Shown here: piece after piece, positions 1-7,865 of the stretch
How the letters are laid out: each line of letters starts with the position of its first letter
How positions within the stretch are numbered: the stretch's first letter is position 1
Program-made: the position numbers and the translations under genes
Notes under the pieces: model-generated
Databases searched by the model: none
The model's input: only the letters and a program-made list of their open reading frames with translations
What the model was told of the DNA's origin: nothing
Origin: Mariprofundaceae bacterium
Lineage (GTDB): Bacteria > Pseudomonadota > Zetaproteobacteria > Mariprofundales > Mariprofundaceae
Length of the DNA stretch: 8,704 bases
NCBI GenBank assembly: GCA_027075825.1
Contig: JALSZZ010000280.1
Coordinates: forward strand, 1 to 8,704
Direction of reading: 5' to 3'

Positions 1-760
1 GGATCGTGGCCACGGCATAATCGACAGCCGACGGATCGCCCGGGCCATTGGAGAGAAAAATGCCATCCGGCTTCATGGCCAGCACGTCAGCCGCCGAGGT
101 ATTCGCCGGTACAATCTCCAGCGCCAGTCTCCGGTCTGTCAGCTTGCGGAAGATGTTGTTTTTACAACCGAAATCGAAGGCAACCACTGTCGCGCTGCTG
201 GCTGGCGCAGGGCGCCATACCTGCGCGTCAAGATCGAAGCTGCCGCCACGTTGCCATGTTTCCGGCTGCGAGCGACTGACTTCACCAACCAGATCCCGAC
301 CTTCCAGGCCGGGCCATGCACAGGCCAGCGCTTTGGCTGCTTCCACGCTCATGCCATCCGAGGCAATCACGCCACGCTGCGCCCCGTGGGTGCGCAAATG
401 ACGCACCAGCGCCCGTGTATCCACACCGGCAATGGCCACCACCTGATTCGCCGTCAGCCACCGGGCAAAAGCAGATTCTGCCCGGTAATTCGAGGTTGTG
501 CGCGAAGGCGCACGCACCACACAGCCGCGCACCGCAACGGCGGCTGATTCCATATCATCAGCATTCACCCCGACATTGCCGATATGCGGCTGGGTAAAGG
601 TCATGATCTGTTCCGTATAGGAAGGATCGCTGAGGATTTCCTGATAGCCGGTGATGGAGGTATTAAAGCATACCTCACCCACGGTATGGCCGATGGCACC
701 CAGCGCCTCACCATGAAATACCCGACCATCTTCCAGCACCAGCACAGCCTGTTGTTGCAT
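1..760 (-). CDS. carA: Carbamoyl-phosphate synthase small (glutaminase) subunit, 3' end beyond the window
   Basis: The glutamine amidotransferase subunit of carbamoyl-phosphate synthase releases ammonia from glutamine and passes it to CarB for pyrimidine and arginine synthesis in the cytoplasm. The visible part is 253 codons, open throughout, about two thirds of the usual 370-390 residues. The N-terminal small-chain domain covers roughly residues 1-150 and shows the family signatures [11 protein letters not shown] (32-42), PHIGNVGVN (58-66), and [20 protein letters not shown] (109-128). The class I amidotransferase domain begins near residue 190 with [10 protein letters not shown], and LSNGPGDP (236-243) is its oxyanion-strand motif. 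The catalytic Cys and His lie beyond position 1. The ATG at 760 is preceded by AAGGAG (774-769) with an 8-nt spacer. It starts 21 nt after the typA stop, so it is probably cotranscribed with typA. Identification is firm; whether carB follows cannot be seen. Confidence 0.97.
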   Translation of the reverse strand, partial: MQQQAVLVLEDGRVFHGEALGAIGHTVGEVCFNTSITGYQEILSDPSYTEQIMTFTQPHIGNVGVNADDMESAAVAVRGCVVRAPSRTTSNYRAESAFARWLTANQVVAIAGVDTRALVRHLRTHGAQRGVIASDGMSVEAAKALACAWPGLEGRDLVGEVSRSQPETWQRGGSFDLDAQVWRPAPASSATVVAFDFGCKNNIFRKLTDRRLALEIVPANTSAADVLAMKPDGIFLSNGPGDPSAVDYAVATI

Positions 761-781
761 TACTTCCTCTCCTTGGGGTGA

Positions 782-2587
782 TCAGCGACCTGCGCGTTTG
801 CGCTCATGCTCCTTGAGCAAACGTTTGCGCAGGCGGATGGACTTCGGCGTGATCTCTACCAGTTCATCATCGGCAATAAATTCAATCGCCCGCTCCAGCG
901 AAAGATTTAGTGGCGGCACCAGATCAATCGCGTCATCCTTACCGGAAGCACGCACATTGGTCAATTTTTTCTCACGCGTGGCATTGACCACCAGATCGCT
1001 GTCACGACTGTGAATGCCGATAATCATGCCCTCGTAAAGACGCTGACCAGGGCCAATGAACATGCGTCCGCGATCCTGCAACTTCCACAGCGCATAAGCC
1101 ACTGATTCGCCATCCGACATGGAGATCAGCACGCCGTTATTGCGCGCCGGAATTGCCCCCACATGCGGGCCGTAGCTATGAAAAACATGGTGCATCACGC
1201 CGGTGCCACGGGTATCGGTCAAAAACTCGGAGGTATAACCGATCAGGCCACGGGTCGGGCAGATGAATTCAATGCGCGTCATGCCATCGTCACTGGTCTG
1301 CATATGCGTCATTTCCGCCCCGCGACGTCCCAGCTTCTCGATTACCGTTCCCTGAAATTCATCCTGCACATCCACCGTCACATGCTCATAAGGTTCTTCT
1401 GTATGACCATTCACTTCGCGGGTAATCACATTCGGACGCGAGACGGCCATTTCAAAGCCTTCGCGGCGCATATTCTCCAGCAAAATGCCGATATGCAGTT
1501 CGCCGCGACCGGAAATTTTGTACACTTCGGCGGAGTCGGTTTCCTCAACGCGCATAGCCACATTGGTACGGATTTCGCGGAACAGGCGCTCGCGAATCTG
1601 GCGCGTGGTCACATACTTGCCTTCAGTGCCAGCCAGCGGGGAATTATTCACATGCAGTTCCATGGTCAGCGTGGGTTCATCAACAAGAATCACCGGCAAC
1701 GGCATGGGGTTGGCCGGATCAGTAATCGTTTCGCCAATATGGATTTGCTCAATCCCGGCTACGGCCACAATATCTCCCGCTTCAGCCTGCTCAATTTCCA
1801 CCCGCTGCAATCCCCTGAAGCCCAGCAAACGGGTGATACGGTAGTTGTGCTGTGAGCCATCAGCATGCATCACAGCGACCTGATCGCCGGGGCGAATACG
1901 CCCGTTGGCAATACGCCCCACAACGATACGGCCAATATAATCATCCCAGTCCAGCGTCGTGGCCAGCATTTGCAACGGCGCATCGGCATCACCGTCAGGC
2001 GCCGCAACATGCTCCAGAATAGTAGCAAACAGGCATTCCATATTATCGGAGGTTTCATCAGGAGAGAGCATGGCATAGCCGTTTTTGGCCGAGGCGAAAA
2101 CAACAGGGAAATCAAGCTGCTCATCGGTAGCGCCAAGAGCGGCGAACAAATCAAAGGTGGCATCTACACAGGCATCCGGATCAGCGCCATCGCGGTCAAT
2201 TTTGTTGACTACCACAATCGGGCGCAGTCCCAGCGCCAGCGCCTTGGCCGTGACAAAGCGGGTCTGGGGCATCGGGCCTTCTGCCGCATCCACCAGCAGC
2301 AATACACCATCAACCATGTTCAGCACCCGCTCAACCTCGCCGCCAAAGTCGGCATGGCCGGGGGTATCAACGATGTTAATCAGCGTATCGCCGTAGTGAA
2401 TCGCGGTGTTTTTGGCGAGAATGGTAATGCCGCGCTCGCGCTCCAGATCATTGGAATCCATCACCCGCTCATTGACATCCTGGTGCTCATTAAAGGTGCC
2501 TGACTGCTTCAGCAGTTCATCCACTAGTGTGGTTTTACCATGATCCACATGAGCGATAATGGCAATATTTCGTAATTGGCGCGACAT
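782..2587 (-). CDS. typA: Translational GTPase TypA/BipA
   Basis: A ribosome-binding GTPase of the EF-G/LepA class that acts in 50S assembly and stress or cold adaptation. The protein is 601 residues, close to the roughly 607 of E. coli BipA. G motifs are all present: G1 AHVDHGKT (12-19), switch I RGIT (52-55), G3 DTPGH (74-78), G4 NKID (128-131) and G5 SAK (166-168). They are followed by a beta-barrel domain II (about 200-290), EF-G-like domains III and V with [20 protein letters not shown], and the TypA-specific C-terminal domain ending in the basic tail [15 protein letters not shown] chose the ATG at 2587 over an in-frame ATG at 2620 for two reasons: GGAG (2597-2594) stands 6 nt before it, and family members begin at [20 protein letters not shown]. 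The gap upstream contains a foldback element that may carry its promoter. carA follows after 21 nt. Confidence 0.97.
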   Translation of the reverse strand: MSRQLRNIAIIAHVDHGKTTLVDELLKQSGTFNEHQDVNERVMDSNDLERERGITILAKNTAIHYGDTLINIVDTPGHADFGGEVERVLNMVDGVLLLVDAAEGPMPQTRFVTAKALALGLRPIVVVNKIDRDGADPDACVDATFDLFAALGATDEQLDFPVVFASAKNGYAMLSPDETSDNMECLFATILEHVAAPDGDADAPLQMLATTLDWDDYIGRIVVGRIANGRIRPGDQVAVMHADGSQHNYRITRLLGFRGLQRVEIEQAEAGDIVAVAGIEQIHIGETITDPANPMPLPVILVDEPTLTMELHVNNSPLAGTEGKYVTTRQIRERLFREIRTNVAMRVEETDSAEVYKISGRGELHIGILLENMRREGFEMAVSRPNVITREVNGHTEEPYEHVTVDVQDEFQGTVIEKLGRRGAEMTHMQTSDDGMTRIEFICPTRGLIGYTSEFLTDTRGTGVMHHVFHSYGPHVGAIPARNNGVLISMSDGESVAYALWKLQDRGRMFIGPGQRLYEGMIIGIHSRDSDLVVNATREKKLTNVRASGKDDAIDLVPPLNLSLERAIEFIADDELVEITPKSIRLRKRLLKEHERKRAGR

Positions 2588-2593
2588 TCTTTT

Positions 2594-2597
2594 CTCC
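2594..2597 (-). promoter_or_regulatory. Shine-Dalgarno of typA (decides the start)
   Basis: On the minus strand GGAG is followed by the 6-nt spacer AAAAGA and the ATG at 2587. The alternative in-frame ATG at 2620 has no comparable purine stretch and would add 11 residues that the family lacks. Confidence 0.75.
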
Positions 2598-2618
2598 GCG
2601 AAAGTTGATTGGCGGCGC

Positions 2619-2646
2619 ATGCTAGGAGTCTGTCGGACTTTGACAA
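2619..2646 (-). promoter_or_regulatory. Candidate sigma70 promoter for typA at the edge of the foldback element
   Basis: On the minus strand TTGTCA (2646-2641; 5 of 6 to TTGACA) is followed after 16 nt by TAGCAT (2624-2619; 4 of 6 to TATAAT). Transcription would begin near 2612, giving a leader of about 25 nt that contains the typA Shine-Dalgarno sequence. The -35 box lies in the terminal repeat of the element, and the -10 box straddles its outer boundary. This is a pattern match by eye; 16 nt is slightly short of the ideal 17. Transcription from upstream genes could also serve typA. Confidence 0.4.
2623..2646 (+). repeat. Left terminal inverted repeat of the foldback element
   Basis: A 24-bp arm matching the right arm (2777-2800, reversed) at 20 positions. 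The central 10 bases TCTGTCGGAC (2629-2638) match perfectly, as do the outer TAGG and the inner CAA. It lies on the typA side and contains the proposed typA -35 box. Confidence 0.75.
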
Positions 2647-2702
2647 ATCTACTGTGAAAACCCGGATATGGGCCAAATCTTCGCTCTGTTTTTGTTAAAT
2701 AG

Positions 2703-2728
2703 CGCTGCTACTTACCGCTGCTACTTAC
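2703..2728 (+). repeat. Two tandem copies of a 13-bp unit in the centre of the element
   Basis: CGCTGCTACTTAC occurs twice without interruption (2703-2715 and 2716-2728), followed by a further CGC. It lies at the tip of the foldback structure, where the two arms stop pairing. A duplication of this kind is what replication slippage at a hairpin tip would give, but that origin is inferred. Confidence 0.85.
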
Positions 2729-2776
2729 CGCCAACAGGTCGTATATCTGGCTCAATCCCGCTATTTCTCGTGACGA

Positions 2777-2800
2777 TTGCCAACGTCCGACAGATGCCTA
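2777..2800 (-). repeat. Right terminal inverted repeat of the foldback element
   Basis: The partner of the arm at 2623-2646, with perfect core GTCCGACAGA (2785-2794) and outer CCTA. Its last three bases (2798-2800) are the TAG stop codon of the flavoprotein gene read on the minus strand. Confidence 0.75.
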
Positions 2801-3343
2801 TGCGCCGAGCCTTTGGGCCAGTTCCCGCACATGGGCGCCATAGCTACGGGCAGCCATAAGTTGTTGATCACTGACCGCCTCCGGCATGCCTTCGTTGTTG
2901 CCCGTGCGCACGCACAACCCCCAGTGAAGACCGGCAACATCATATCCCGGAAGACTGCGTGGAAAGCCTGCGACAATCATACCATGCTCCAGCGCGTTGG
3001 CATGCAGCGTCATCAATGTCAGTTCAGCGCCACCGCCCTGACCGCCATAACCACCGCCGCTAACGAACACGCCCGCCAGCTTGCCTTCCAGATCGCCATC
3101 CAGCCACAGCTTACCCGCCTGATCGATCAGTTGTTTCATCTGCCAGCACATGCTCCCCATATGCACAGGACTGCCAAAGATGATGACATCGGCGCTGCAT
3201 AAATCAGCCAGCGTGGTTGGCACGCAAAGCTGACAGCGCACAACATCATCCGTATCGCCCGCCGCTTTTGCGCCGGCGGCAACAGCTTGCGCCACCGCTT
3301 CGGTATGCCCGTAATCAGAATGATACACAATCAGTGTTTGCAT
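2798..3343 (-). CDS. WrbA-like flavodoxin-fold NAD(P)H:quinone oxidoreductase
   Basis: Predicted cytoplasmic FMN protein of 181 residues, somewhat shorter than WrbA (about 198). It starts MQTLIVYHSDYGHTEAVAQ, where residues 8-14 form the FMN-phosphate loop. The isoalloxazine loops are GSPVHMGSM (57-65) and SGGGYGGQGGGAE (95-107). The stretch QMKQLIDQAGKLW (68-80), the ELTLMTLHANALEHGMI segment (107-123) and the final ARSYGAHVRELAQRLG all follow the WrbA layout, which suggests two-electron quinone reduction. The substrate cannot be told, and other flavodoxin-fold reductases remain possible, so I give no symbol. The ATG at 3343 shares its A with the lptF stop (TGATG), so translation is probably coupled. 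The longer in-frame start at 3391 would add 16 unconserved residues inside lptF. The stop codon coincides with the outer end of the foldback element, yet the protein ends where homologues do. Confidence 0.85.
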   Translation of the reverse strand: MQTLIVYHSDYGHTEAVAQAVAAGAKAAGDTDDVVRCQLCVPTTLADLCSADVIIFGSPVHMGSMCWQMKQLIDQAGKLWLDGDLEGKLAGVFVSGGGYGGQGGGAELTLMTLHANALEHGMIVAGFPRSLPGYDVAGLHWGLCVRTGNNEGMPEAVSDQQLMAARSYGAHVRELAQRLGA

Positions 3344-4494
3344 CAGACCCTCGCTTCCCTGTCGTTTTTTCGCCCGATGGCGCGCAACCACTCACCTGAA
3401 GCCCATGCGCCAATGGCTGGCATTCGATCCTGACTGGCCCGCCAGAACAGCCAGCTACCCATGGCCAGAGCTGCCAGTTGCCCGGCCCACATGATCAGCC
3501 AGTGGGCATCACCATGACTGACTTGTTGCGTTAATGCCAACTGGATATTGTAAAGCAGTACCAGCAAGGCAATGCCCATCAGATAAGCGCCAGCTTTACT
3601 GGCCCGTTTGGCTGTATGCGAGAGGGGAAGCGCAAACACGAACAAAACCAGCAAGGTGGTGGGCAATAACAGGCGACGGTGCCATTCGGCGATAATATCC
3701 GGTCGTGCATCACCGCTGCTGCGCATCAACCGCCACAGCTCGGCCCCTTTCATTTCAAAGGCTCTGGCTTGCCATTGCGGCATTTTTAGCAGTCCCAGGG
3801 CGCCAGGATCCATGCCTACGCGGTAACGCTTGAAGGCAATAGAGCGCAGCTTATCTGCCTCGCCTTCCAGCCGCACGCCATCAAACAGGGTGAAGCGCAG
3901 CACATCGCCGACGCGCTCCAGTCGCGCTGCCTCAGCCATATACACCACGGGCACGGCAGCACGCCTGTCTTCCAGCATAAAGCCCTGCAGACGGCCATCA
4001 TCGCTCATGCCCTGCACATAAATGGTAAAATGATCGAGATCCTGATTAAAACGCATGGGTTCAAAAGACGGCGCGGGCTTCATTTTTTGTACCGCCATGA
4101 GCAGACCCTGAAACAGTTTCTGCCCCTGTGGCATCCACACCATGGCGGTGATTTCAAGCAATGCCGTCAATAGCAGGGCCACCAGCAACAGGGAACGAAA
4201 CATGCGCAAATAAGAAACACCGGCAGCGCGCAGTGCATCCATTTCACTGTTCTGATACAAACGCAGGATGACATGCTGCATGGCAAAGAAAAAAGCCATG
4301 GGCACCGTGATCAGCAAAAAATAGGGCAGGATAGCCGCCAGCATGGTGACCAGCAGCCCCCATTCCACGCCTTTATCGGCAAACAGGCCGACGAGTTTGA
4401 GTACCCGGCCAAGCAACAGCATGCCGACAACAACCAGCAAAGCGCCCAGAAACGGTGCCAGCCAGAGACGCAGAATATAGCGATCCAATACCAT
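3343..4494 (-). CDS. lptF: LPS export ABC transporter permease LptF
   Basis: Inner-membrane permease of the LptB2FG complex, which extracts lipopolysaccharide from the inner membrane and feeds it to the LptCA bridge. The 383-residue protein has the YjgP/YjgQ layout: a short N-terminal amphipathic piece, membrane segments at about 12-34, 47-72 and 97-119, a periplasmic beta-jellyroll at about 130-255, and membrane segments at about 275-292, 303-323 and 333-352. LYQNSEMDALRAAGVS (79-94) is the coupling-helix region that contacts LptB and looks more like LptF than LptG. EWHRRLLLPTTLLVLFVFAL (270-289) is the second family signature. The ATG at 4494 aligns with family starts; an in-frame ATG at 4524 sits inside a hairpin arm. 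No good Shine-Dalgarno precedes 4494. LptG is not beside it in this window. The gene overlaps the next start by one base. Confidence 0.92.
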   Translation of the reverse strand: MVLDRYILRLWLAPFLGALLVVVGMLLLGRVLKLVGLFADKGVEWGLLVTMLAAILPYFLLITVPMAFFFAMQHVILRLYQNSEMDALRAAGVSYLRMFRSLLLVALLLTALLEITAMVWMPQGQKLFQGLLMAVQKMKPAPSFEPMRFNQDLDHFTIYVQGMSDDGRLQGFMLEDRRAAVPVVYMAEAARLERVGDVLRFTLFDGVRLEGEADKLRSIAFKRYRVGMDPGALGLLKMPQWQARAFEMKGAELWRLMRSSGDARPDIIAEWHRRLLLPTTLLVLFVFALPLSHTAKRASKAGAYLMGIALLVLLYNIQLALTQQVSHGDAHWLIMWAGQLAALAMGSWLFWRASQDRMPAIGAWASGEWLRAIGRKNDREARV

Positions 4495-4510
4495 CGTGTG
4501 ATCGTTAGCG

Positions 4511-4545
4511 TGTACAAGTCCCATAAGGCATATGGGACTTGTACA
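4511..4545. repeat. Perfect 15-bp inverted repeat between gatB and lptF
   Basis: TGTACAAGTCCCATA (4511-4525) and its exact reverse complement (4531-4545) are separated by 5 nt. The structure starts 3 nt after the gatB stop and ends 16 nt before the lptF start. No T-run follows on either strand and only 6 of 15 pairs are GC, so it is not a standard intrinsic terminator. It could be an mRNA processing or stabilising hairpin that separates gatB from lptF expression, a protein-binding operator, or a small repeat element. The arms themselves begin and end with the palindrome TGTACA. Confidence 0.9.
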
Positions 4546-4548
4546 TCA

Positions 4549-5979
4549 TCAGCCTTGCAGCAATATCTTCAGGCGCTGATTGACCACAGCCGGGTTGGCC
4601 TGGCCACGGGTGGCCTTCATCACCTGACCGACGAAAAAGCCGAACAGCTTGTCGCGGCCATTGCGATACTGTTCAACCTGCTGCGGGTTGGTTTCCATAA
4701 CCTCGCGAATCAGTGCATCAATCGCGCCGGTATCCGACACCTGCTTTAAGCCTTTGGCTTCAATCACGGCATCGGCGGAATCGCCGCTTTCCATCATTGC
4801 ATCCAGCACATCCTTGGCGATCTTGCCGGAGATGGTGCCATCGTCAATGCGATCCAGCAGACCTGCCAGCGCCTGTGCATTCACGGGTGAATCGGCAATA
4901 TCCCGGCCCGCATCATTGAGTCGTCCCAGCAATTCATTGGCCATCCAGTTGGCGCAGCGTTTGGGGTCTTTCGGATGCGCCGCCACCAGTTGTTCATACC
5001 AGGCGGCCAGTTCACGGGTCTGCGTCAGCACATCGGCATCATAGGCAGAAAGCCCGTATTCCTGTTCAAAACGCTGACGCAACTGCCCCGGCAGTTCCGG
5101 CATGCCAGCACGAATAGCGGCCACTTCTTCCGCTGATACGCGCAGCGGCGGCAGATCAGGTTCCGGAAAATAGCGATAATCGTGCGCCTCTTCCTTGCTG
5201 CGCATGGAACGGCTTTCGCCTTTCGCTGAATCAAACAGCCGCGTTTCCTGCACCACTTCACCACCATCTTCAATCAGCTCGATCTGACGATTGGCTTCGT
5301 ATTCAATGGCCTGTTTGATGAAGCGGAAGGAATTAAGATTTTTCAGTTCCGCACGGGTGCCAAATGGCTCACCCGGACGACGCACGGAAACATTGGCATC
5401 GCAGCGGAACTGCCCCTTTTCCATATCGCCACCGGAAACATCGAGGAAACGGATGAGCTGATGCAGCTGCTTAAGGTAGGCAATCGCTTCGTCGGCGCTG
5501 CGCATATCCGGTTCGGAAACGATTTCCATCAACGGCACGCCAGAGCGATTAAGGTCGATATGCGATACGCCCTCCAGCCCTTCATGCATGGATTTGCCAG
5601 CGTCTTCTTCCATGTGGATACGGGTGATGCCAATGCGCTTTTCACCATCGCCGACAGGAATATCGAGATACCCCTTCTCCACCAGTGGCACGGCAAACTG
5701 GCTGATCTGATAGCCCTTGGGCAGATCAGGGTAAAAATAGTTTTTGCGGTCAAAACGCGATTCCAGATTGATGGTCGCGTTGATGGCCAGACCGGTAAGA
5801 ATCGTCTTCTGTACGGCTTCTGCATTCAGTACCGGCAACTGCCCCGGCATGCCCAGACACACCGGACAGGTTTGGGTGTTAGGCTCTGCGCCAAAAGCGG
5901 TGGAACAACCGCAAAAAGCCTTGGTTTTGGTGTTCACCTGCACATGGACTTCCAGTCCGATAACAACTTCCCAGCTCAT
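4549..5979 (-). CDS. gatB: Aspartyl/glutamyl-tRNA(Asn/Gln) amidotransferase subunit B
   Basis: GatB binds misacylated Glu-tRNA(Gln) or Asp-tRNA(Asn), activates the side chain with ATP and transfers ammonia received from GatA. The 476-residue length is typical. It opens with [13 protein letters not shown] and has the zinc-type cysteines C23, C25, C38 and C41 ([16 protein letters not shown]). Further family signatures in the kinase-like cradle domain are [19 protein letters not shown] (86-104), [26 protein letters not shown], and RCDANVSVR. The C-terminal tail-like (YqeY-related) domain covers about 330-475 and contains [20 protein letters not shown]. The ATG at 5979 overlaps the gatA stop as ATGA and is preceded by AGGAGA, giving coupled translation. 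No defects are seen. Confidence 0.98.
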   Translation of the reverse strand: MSWEVVIGLEVHVQVNTKTKAFCGCSTAFGAEPNTQTCPVCLGMPGQLPVLNAEAVQKTILTGLAINATINLESRFDRKNYFYPDLPKGYQISQFAVPLVEKGYLDIPVGDGEKRIGITRIHMEEDAGKSMHEGLEGVSHIDLNRSGVPLMEIVSEPDMRSADEAIAYLKQLHQLIRFLDVSGGDMEKGQFRCDANVSVRRPGEPFGTRAELKNLNSFRFIKQAIEYEANRQIELIEDGGEVVQETRLFDSAKGESRSMRSKEEAHDYRYFPEPDLPPLRVSAEEVAAIRAGMPELPGQLRQRFEQEYGLSAYDADVLTQTRELAAWYEQLVAAHPKDPKRCANWMANELLGRLNDAGRDIADSPVNAQALAGLLDRIDDGTISGKIAKDVLDAMMESGDSADAVIEAKGLKQVSDTGAIDALIREVMETNPQQVEQYRNGRDKLFGFFVGQVMKATRGQANPAVVNQRLKILLQG

Positions 5980-7451
5980 GCCTGTTCTCCTGCAGTAAAA
6001 TCGGCGGGGGTCTGCTGATGCCAGGGCGTGGCTGCTTCATAGGCAGCCGCAGCGGCCAGCAAGCGCCCTTCTTGCCAGGCCGGGGCAATCCATTGCAGGC
6101 CTGCGGGCAGACCATCAACCATGCCACAAGGCTGCGATAAGCCGGGCAGACCGGCGAGGTTAACAGCGATGGTGAACACGTCGGAGAGATACATGGTCAG
6201 CGGATCATCCGTTTTCTCGCCAATGCGGAAGGCAGGCACGGGGCTGGTCGGCGTGGCAATCACATCCACCTGTTCAAATGCCTGCTGAAAATCCTGACGG
6301 ATCAGCGTGCGCACCTGCTGCGCCTTGAGGTAATAGGCATCATAATAACCGGAAGAAAGCGCAAATGCACCGGTCAGAATGCGCCGCTTGACTTCCGCGC
6401 CAAAACCTTCGTCGCGGCTGCGGGTGTACATATCGAGCAAATCTTCAGGATGCTCGCAACGATGGCCAAAACGCACGCCATCATAGCGAGAGAGATTGGC
6501 CGAGGCTTCGGATGGCGCAATCACATAGTAGGCCGCAACAGCATACTGCGTGTGCGGCAACGAAATATCGACAATCTCCGCGCCCAACGCCTTACATTGC
6601 TCCAGCGCAGCATCAACAGCGGCGCGCACCCCTGGATCCATGCCGTCGATAAAATATTCCTTTGGACGACCAATACGCAGCCCCTGCATGTCGCGAGTTT
6701 CGCAGGCAGCCAGCCAGTCAACATCAGGCGCATCGGCAGCCGATGTCGCATCTGCTGGATCATGGCCGCTGATGGTGCCAGTCAGCAGGGCGGCATCGCG
6801 CACCGTGCGCGTCATGGCCCCTGCCTGATCCAGCGAGGAAGCAAAGGCGATAATACCCCGCCGCGATACCCGGCCATAGGTTGGTTTTAGTCCGGTAATA
6901 CCGCACAGCGACGCAGGCTGCCGAATCGAGCCGCCGGTATCGGTACCCAGCGCTGCCGGCGTCAGGGCTGCGGCCACAGCAGCGGCAGAACCACCGGAGG
7001 AGCCGCCGGGAATACAATCGGTATGCCAGGGATTACGGCAAGAACCAAAGGCAGATGTTTCGTTGGATGAACCCATGGCGAATTCATCCATATTGGTCTT
7101 GCCGACCAGCACGGCGCCGGCTTCTTTCAGGCGGGTAATCACATGCGCATCATAAGGCGCGTGATAGCCCTTGAGGATATTGGAGCAACACTGCGTCGGG
7201 CCATCGCTGGTGCAGAAAATATCTTTCACCGCAATGGGCAGTCCTTCCATGGCGCGGGCACCATGCTTCGCCCGGTAAGCGTCAGAGGCTTCGGCCTGCG
7301 CCAGCACATGCTCAGCATCGCAATGGACAAAGGCATTCAGCGTCGGGTTATGCGCCTCAATGCGCGCCAGGTATTGTTGTGCCAGTTCAACAGCCGTGGT
7401 TTCGCCACGCTCAAGTTGGTCTGCAAGTTCAGTCAGGGAACGGTATGCCAT
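5976..7451 (-). CDS. gatA: Aspartyl/glutamyl-tRNA(Asn/Gln) amidotransferase subunit A
   Basis: GatA is the glutaminase of GatCAB, an amidase-signature enzyme that supplies ammonia through a channel to GatB. The protein is 491 residues. The Ser-cisSer-Lys triad is intact: K76 in PIAVKDIF, the cis-serine S151 in [14 protein letters not shown] and the nucleophile S175 in [12 protein letters not shown]. The spacings equal those of the well-studied family triad (K79, S154, S178 in Staphylococcus aureus). [15 protein letters not shown] (117-131) and the C-terminal [13 protein letters not shown] are also typical. The ATG at 7451 has AGGAAG close upstream and begins at the usual MAYRSLTEL position. 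A longer frame starting at 7526 would add residues lying within gatC. It begins 7 nt after the gatC stop and overlaps gatB by 4 nt. Confidence 0.98.
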   Translation of the reverse strand: MAYRSLTELADQLERGETTAVELAQQYLARIEAHNPTLNAFVHCDAEHVLAQAEASDAYRAKHGARAMEGLPIAVKDIFCTSDGPTQCCSNILKGYHAPYDAHVITRLKEAGAVLVGKTNMDEFAMGSSNETSAFGSCRNPWHTDCIPGGSSGGSAAAVAAALTPAALGTDTGGSIRQPASLCGITGLKPTYGRVSRRGIIAFASSLDQAGAMTRTVRDAALLTGTISGHDPADATSAADAPDVDWLAACETRDMQGLRIGRPKEYFIDGMDPGVRAAVDAALEQCKALGAEIVDISLPHTQYAVAAYYVIAPSEASANLSRYDGVRFGHRCEHPEDLLDMYTRSRDEGFGAEVKRRILTGAFALSSGYYDAYYLKAQQVRTLIRQDFQQAFEQVDVIATPTSPVPAFRIGEKTDDPLTMYLSDVFTIAVNLAGLPGLSQPCGMVDGLPAGLQWIAPAWQEGRLLAAAAAYEAATPWHQQTPADFTAGEQA

Positions 7452-7458
7452 GATCTTC

Positions 7459-7737
7459 CTACTCAATAACTTTCGGCACGACGTACAGGCCGGATTCGGT
7501 TTTTGGCGCGGCTGTTTGCAAGGCATCGCGCTGATTGGTGTTGCTCACCACATCGGCACGCAAAGGCATGGCCATATCATGCGGATGGGCCGTAGCTGTC
7601 ACACCTTCGGTATTCACCGCTGCCAGTTGCTCCACATAGCCAACAATACGCTCAAGTTGAGGACCCAGCTCCGTCGCTTCTGCATCGGTCAGCCGGATGC
7701 GCGCCAACATGGCGACATTTTTTACGTCTATATCCAC
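7459..7737 (-). CDS. gatC: Aspartyl/glutamyl-tRNA(Asn/Gln) amidotransferase subunit C
   Basis: GatC is the small subunit that wraps around and stabilises GatA against GatB. Read from a GTG at 7737 the protein has 92 residues, near the usual 95. It has the helical N-terminal signature MDIDVKNVAMLARIRLTDAE, the LERIVGYVEQLAAVNTEGV helix and the extended, mostly unstructured C-terminal half (LRADVVSNTNQRDAL, then a terminal SGLYVVPKVIE). The GTG is preceded by GGAG (7747-7744) with a 6-nt spacer, whereas the in-frame ATG at 7764 has no Shine-Dalgarno and would add nine residues (MICAILERA) not typical of GatC. It is the first gene of the minus-strand run. Having GatCAB suggests that Asn-tRNA and/or Gln-tRNA is made by transamidation in this organism. 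Confidence 0.93.
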   Translation of the reverse strand: MDIDVKNVAMLARIRLTDAEATELGPQLERIVGYVEQLAAVNTEGVTATAHPHDMAMPLRADVVSNTNQRDALQTAAPKTESGLYVVPKVIE

Positions 7738-7743
7738 CGCTCG

Positions 7744-7747
7744 CTCC
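7744..7747 (-). promoter_or_regulatory. Shine-Dalgarno pointing to a GTG start for gatC
   Basis: GGAG on the minus strand stands 6 nt (CGAGCG) before GTG at 7737-7735. The site would fall inside the coding region if translation began at the ATG at 7764, so it is the main evidence for the shorter form. Confidence 0.65.
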
Positions 7748-7865
7748 AGTATTGCGCAAATCATCAGTCGTGCGCATCATGTTTCGCCGCCAAGGCTATG
7801 CATCCGCCTGCAAAACAAAAGAGGTACTTGCAACAGTCATTCATGCCTGTTTCACAAAACGTGTT

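Larger units (their letters stand above)
2623..2800. mobile_element. MITE-like foldback element, non-coding, 178 bp
   Basis: The gap between typA and the flavoprotein gene is one long imperfect palindrome. Aligning 2623-2703 with the reverse complement of 2720-2800, without gaps, I count about 53 of 81 matches, and 20 of 24 in the outermost part. The outer arms share the perfect core TCTGTCGGAC/GTCCGACAGA (2629-2638 and 2785-2794). No transposase or other reading frame of note is inside. Flanks allow two readings. Either the element is 2623-2800 with TGC on both sides (2620-2622, 2801-2803), or it is 2626-2797 flanked by CTAG (2622-2625) and CTAT (2798-2801), a near-perfect 4-bp target duplication. 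It is most likely a MITE or an insertion sequence whose middle was deleted. I cannot assign the IS family from the sequence alone. The palindrome is plain to see; the mobile origin is inferred. Confidence 0.6.

Noticed and set aside
1163..1855. Plus-strand open frame of 230 codons
   Set aside because: It lies wholly antisense to typA, which is complete and conserved, and its translation shows no recognisable domain.
1865..2503. Plus-strand open frame of 212 codons
   Set aside because: It is a shadow of the typA G domain on the other strand, with no ribosome-binding site of note and no family signature.
2703..2728. CRISPR-like or iteron array
   Set aside because: There are only two directly adjacent 13-bp copies, with no spacers and no further units.
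4511..4545. Intrinsic terminator after gatB
   Set aside because: The stem is perfect but AT-rich and neither strand has a T-run after it, so I list it as an inverted repeat of unknown role.
5461..6018. Plus-strand open frame of 185 codons
   Set aside because: Antisense to the conserved N-terminal half of gatB; its composition (His- and Arg-rich) is typical of a reverse-frame artefact.
7738..7764. Longer gatC starting at ATG 7764
   Set aside because: There is no Shine-Dalgarno before it, and the good one at 7747-7744 lies inside the extension and points to GTG 7737.
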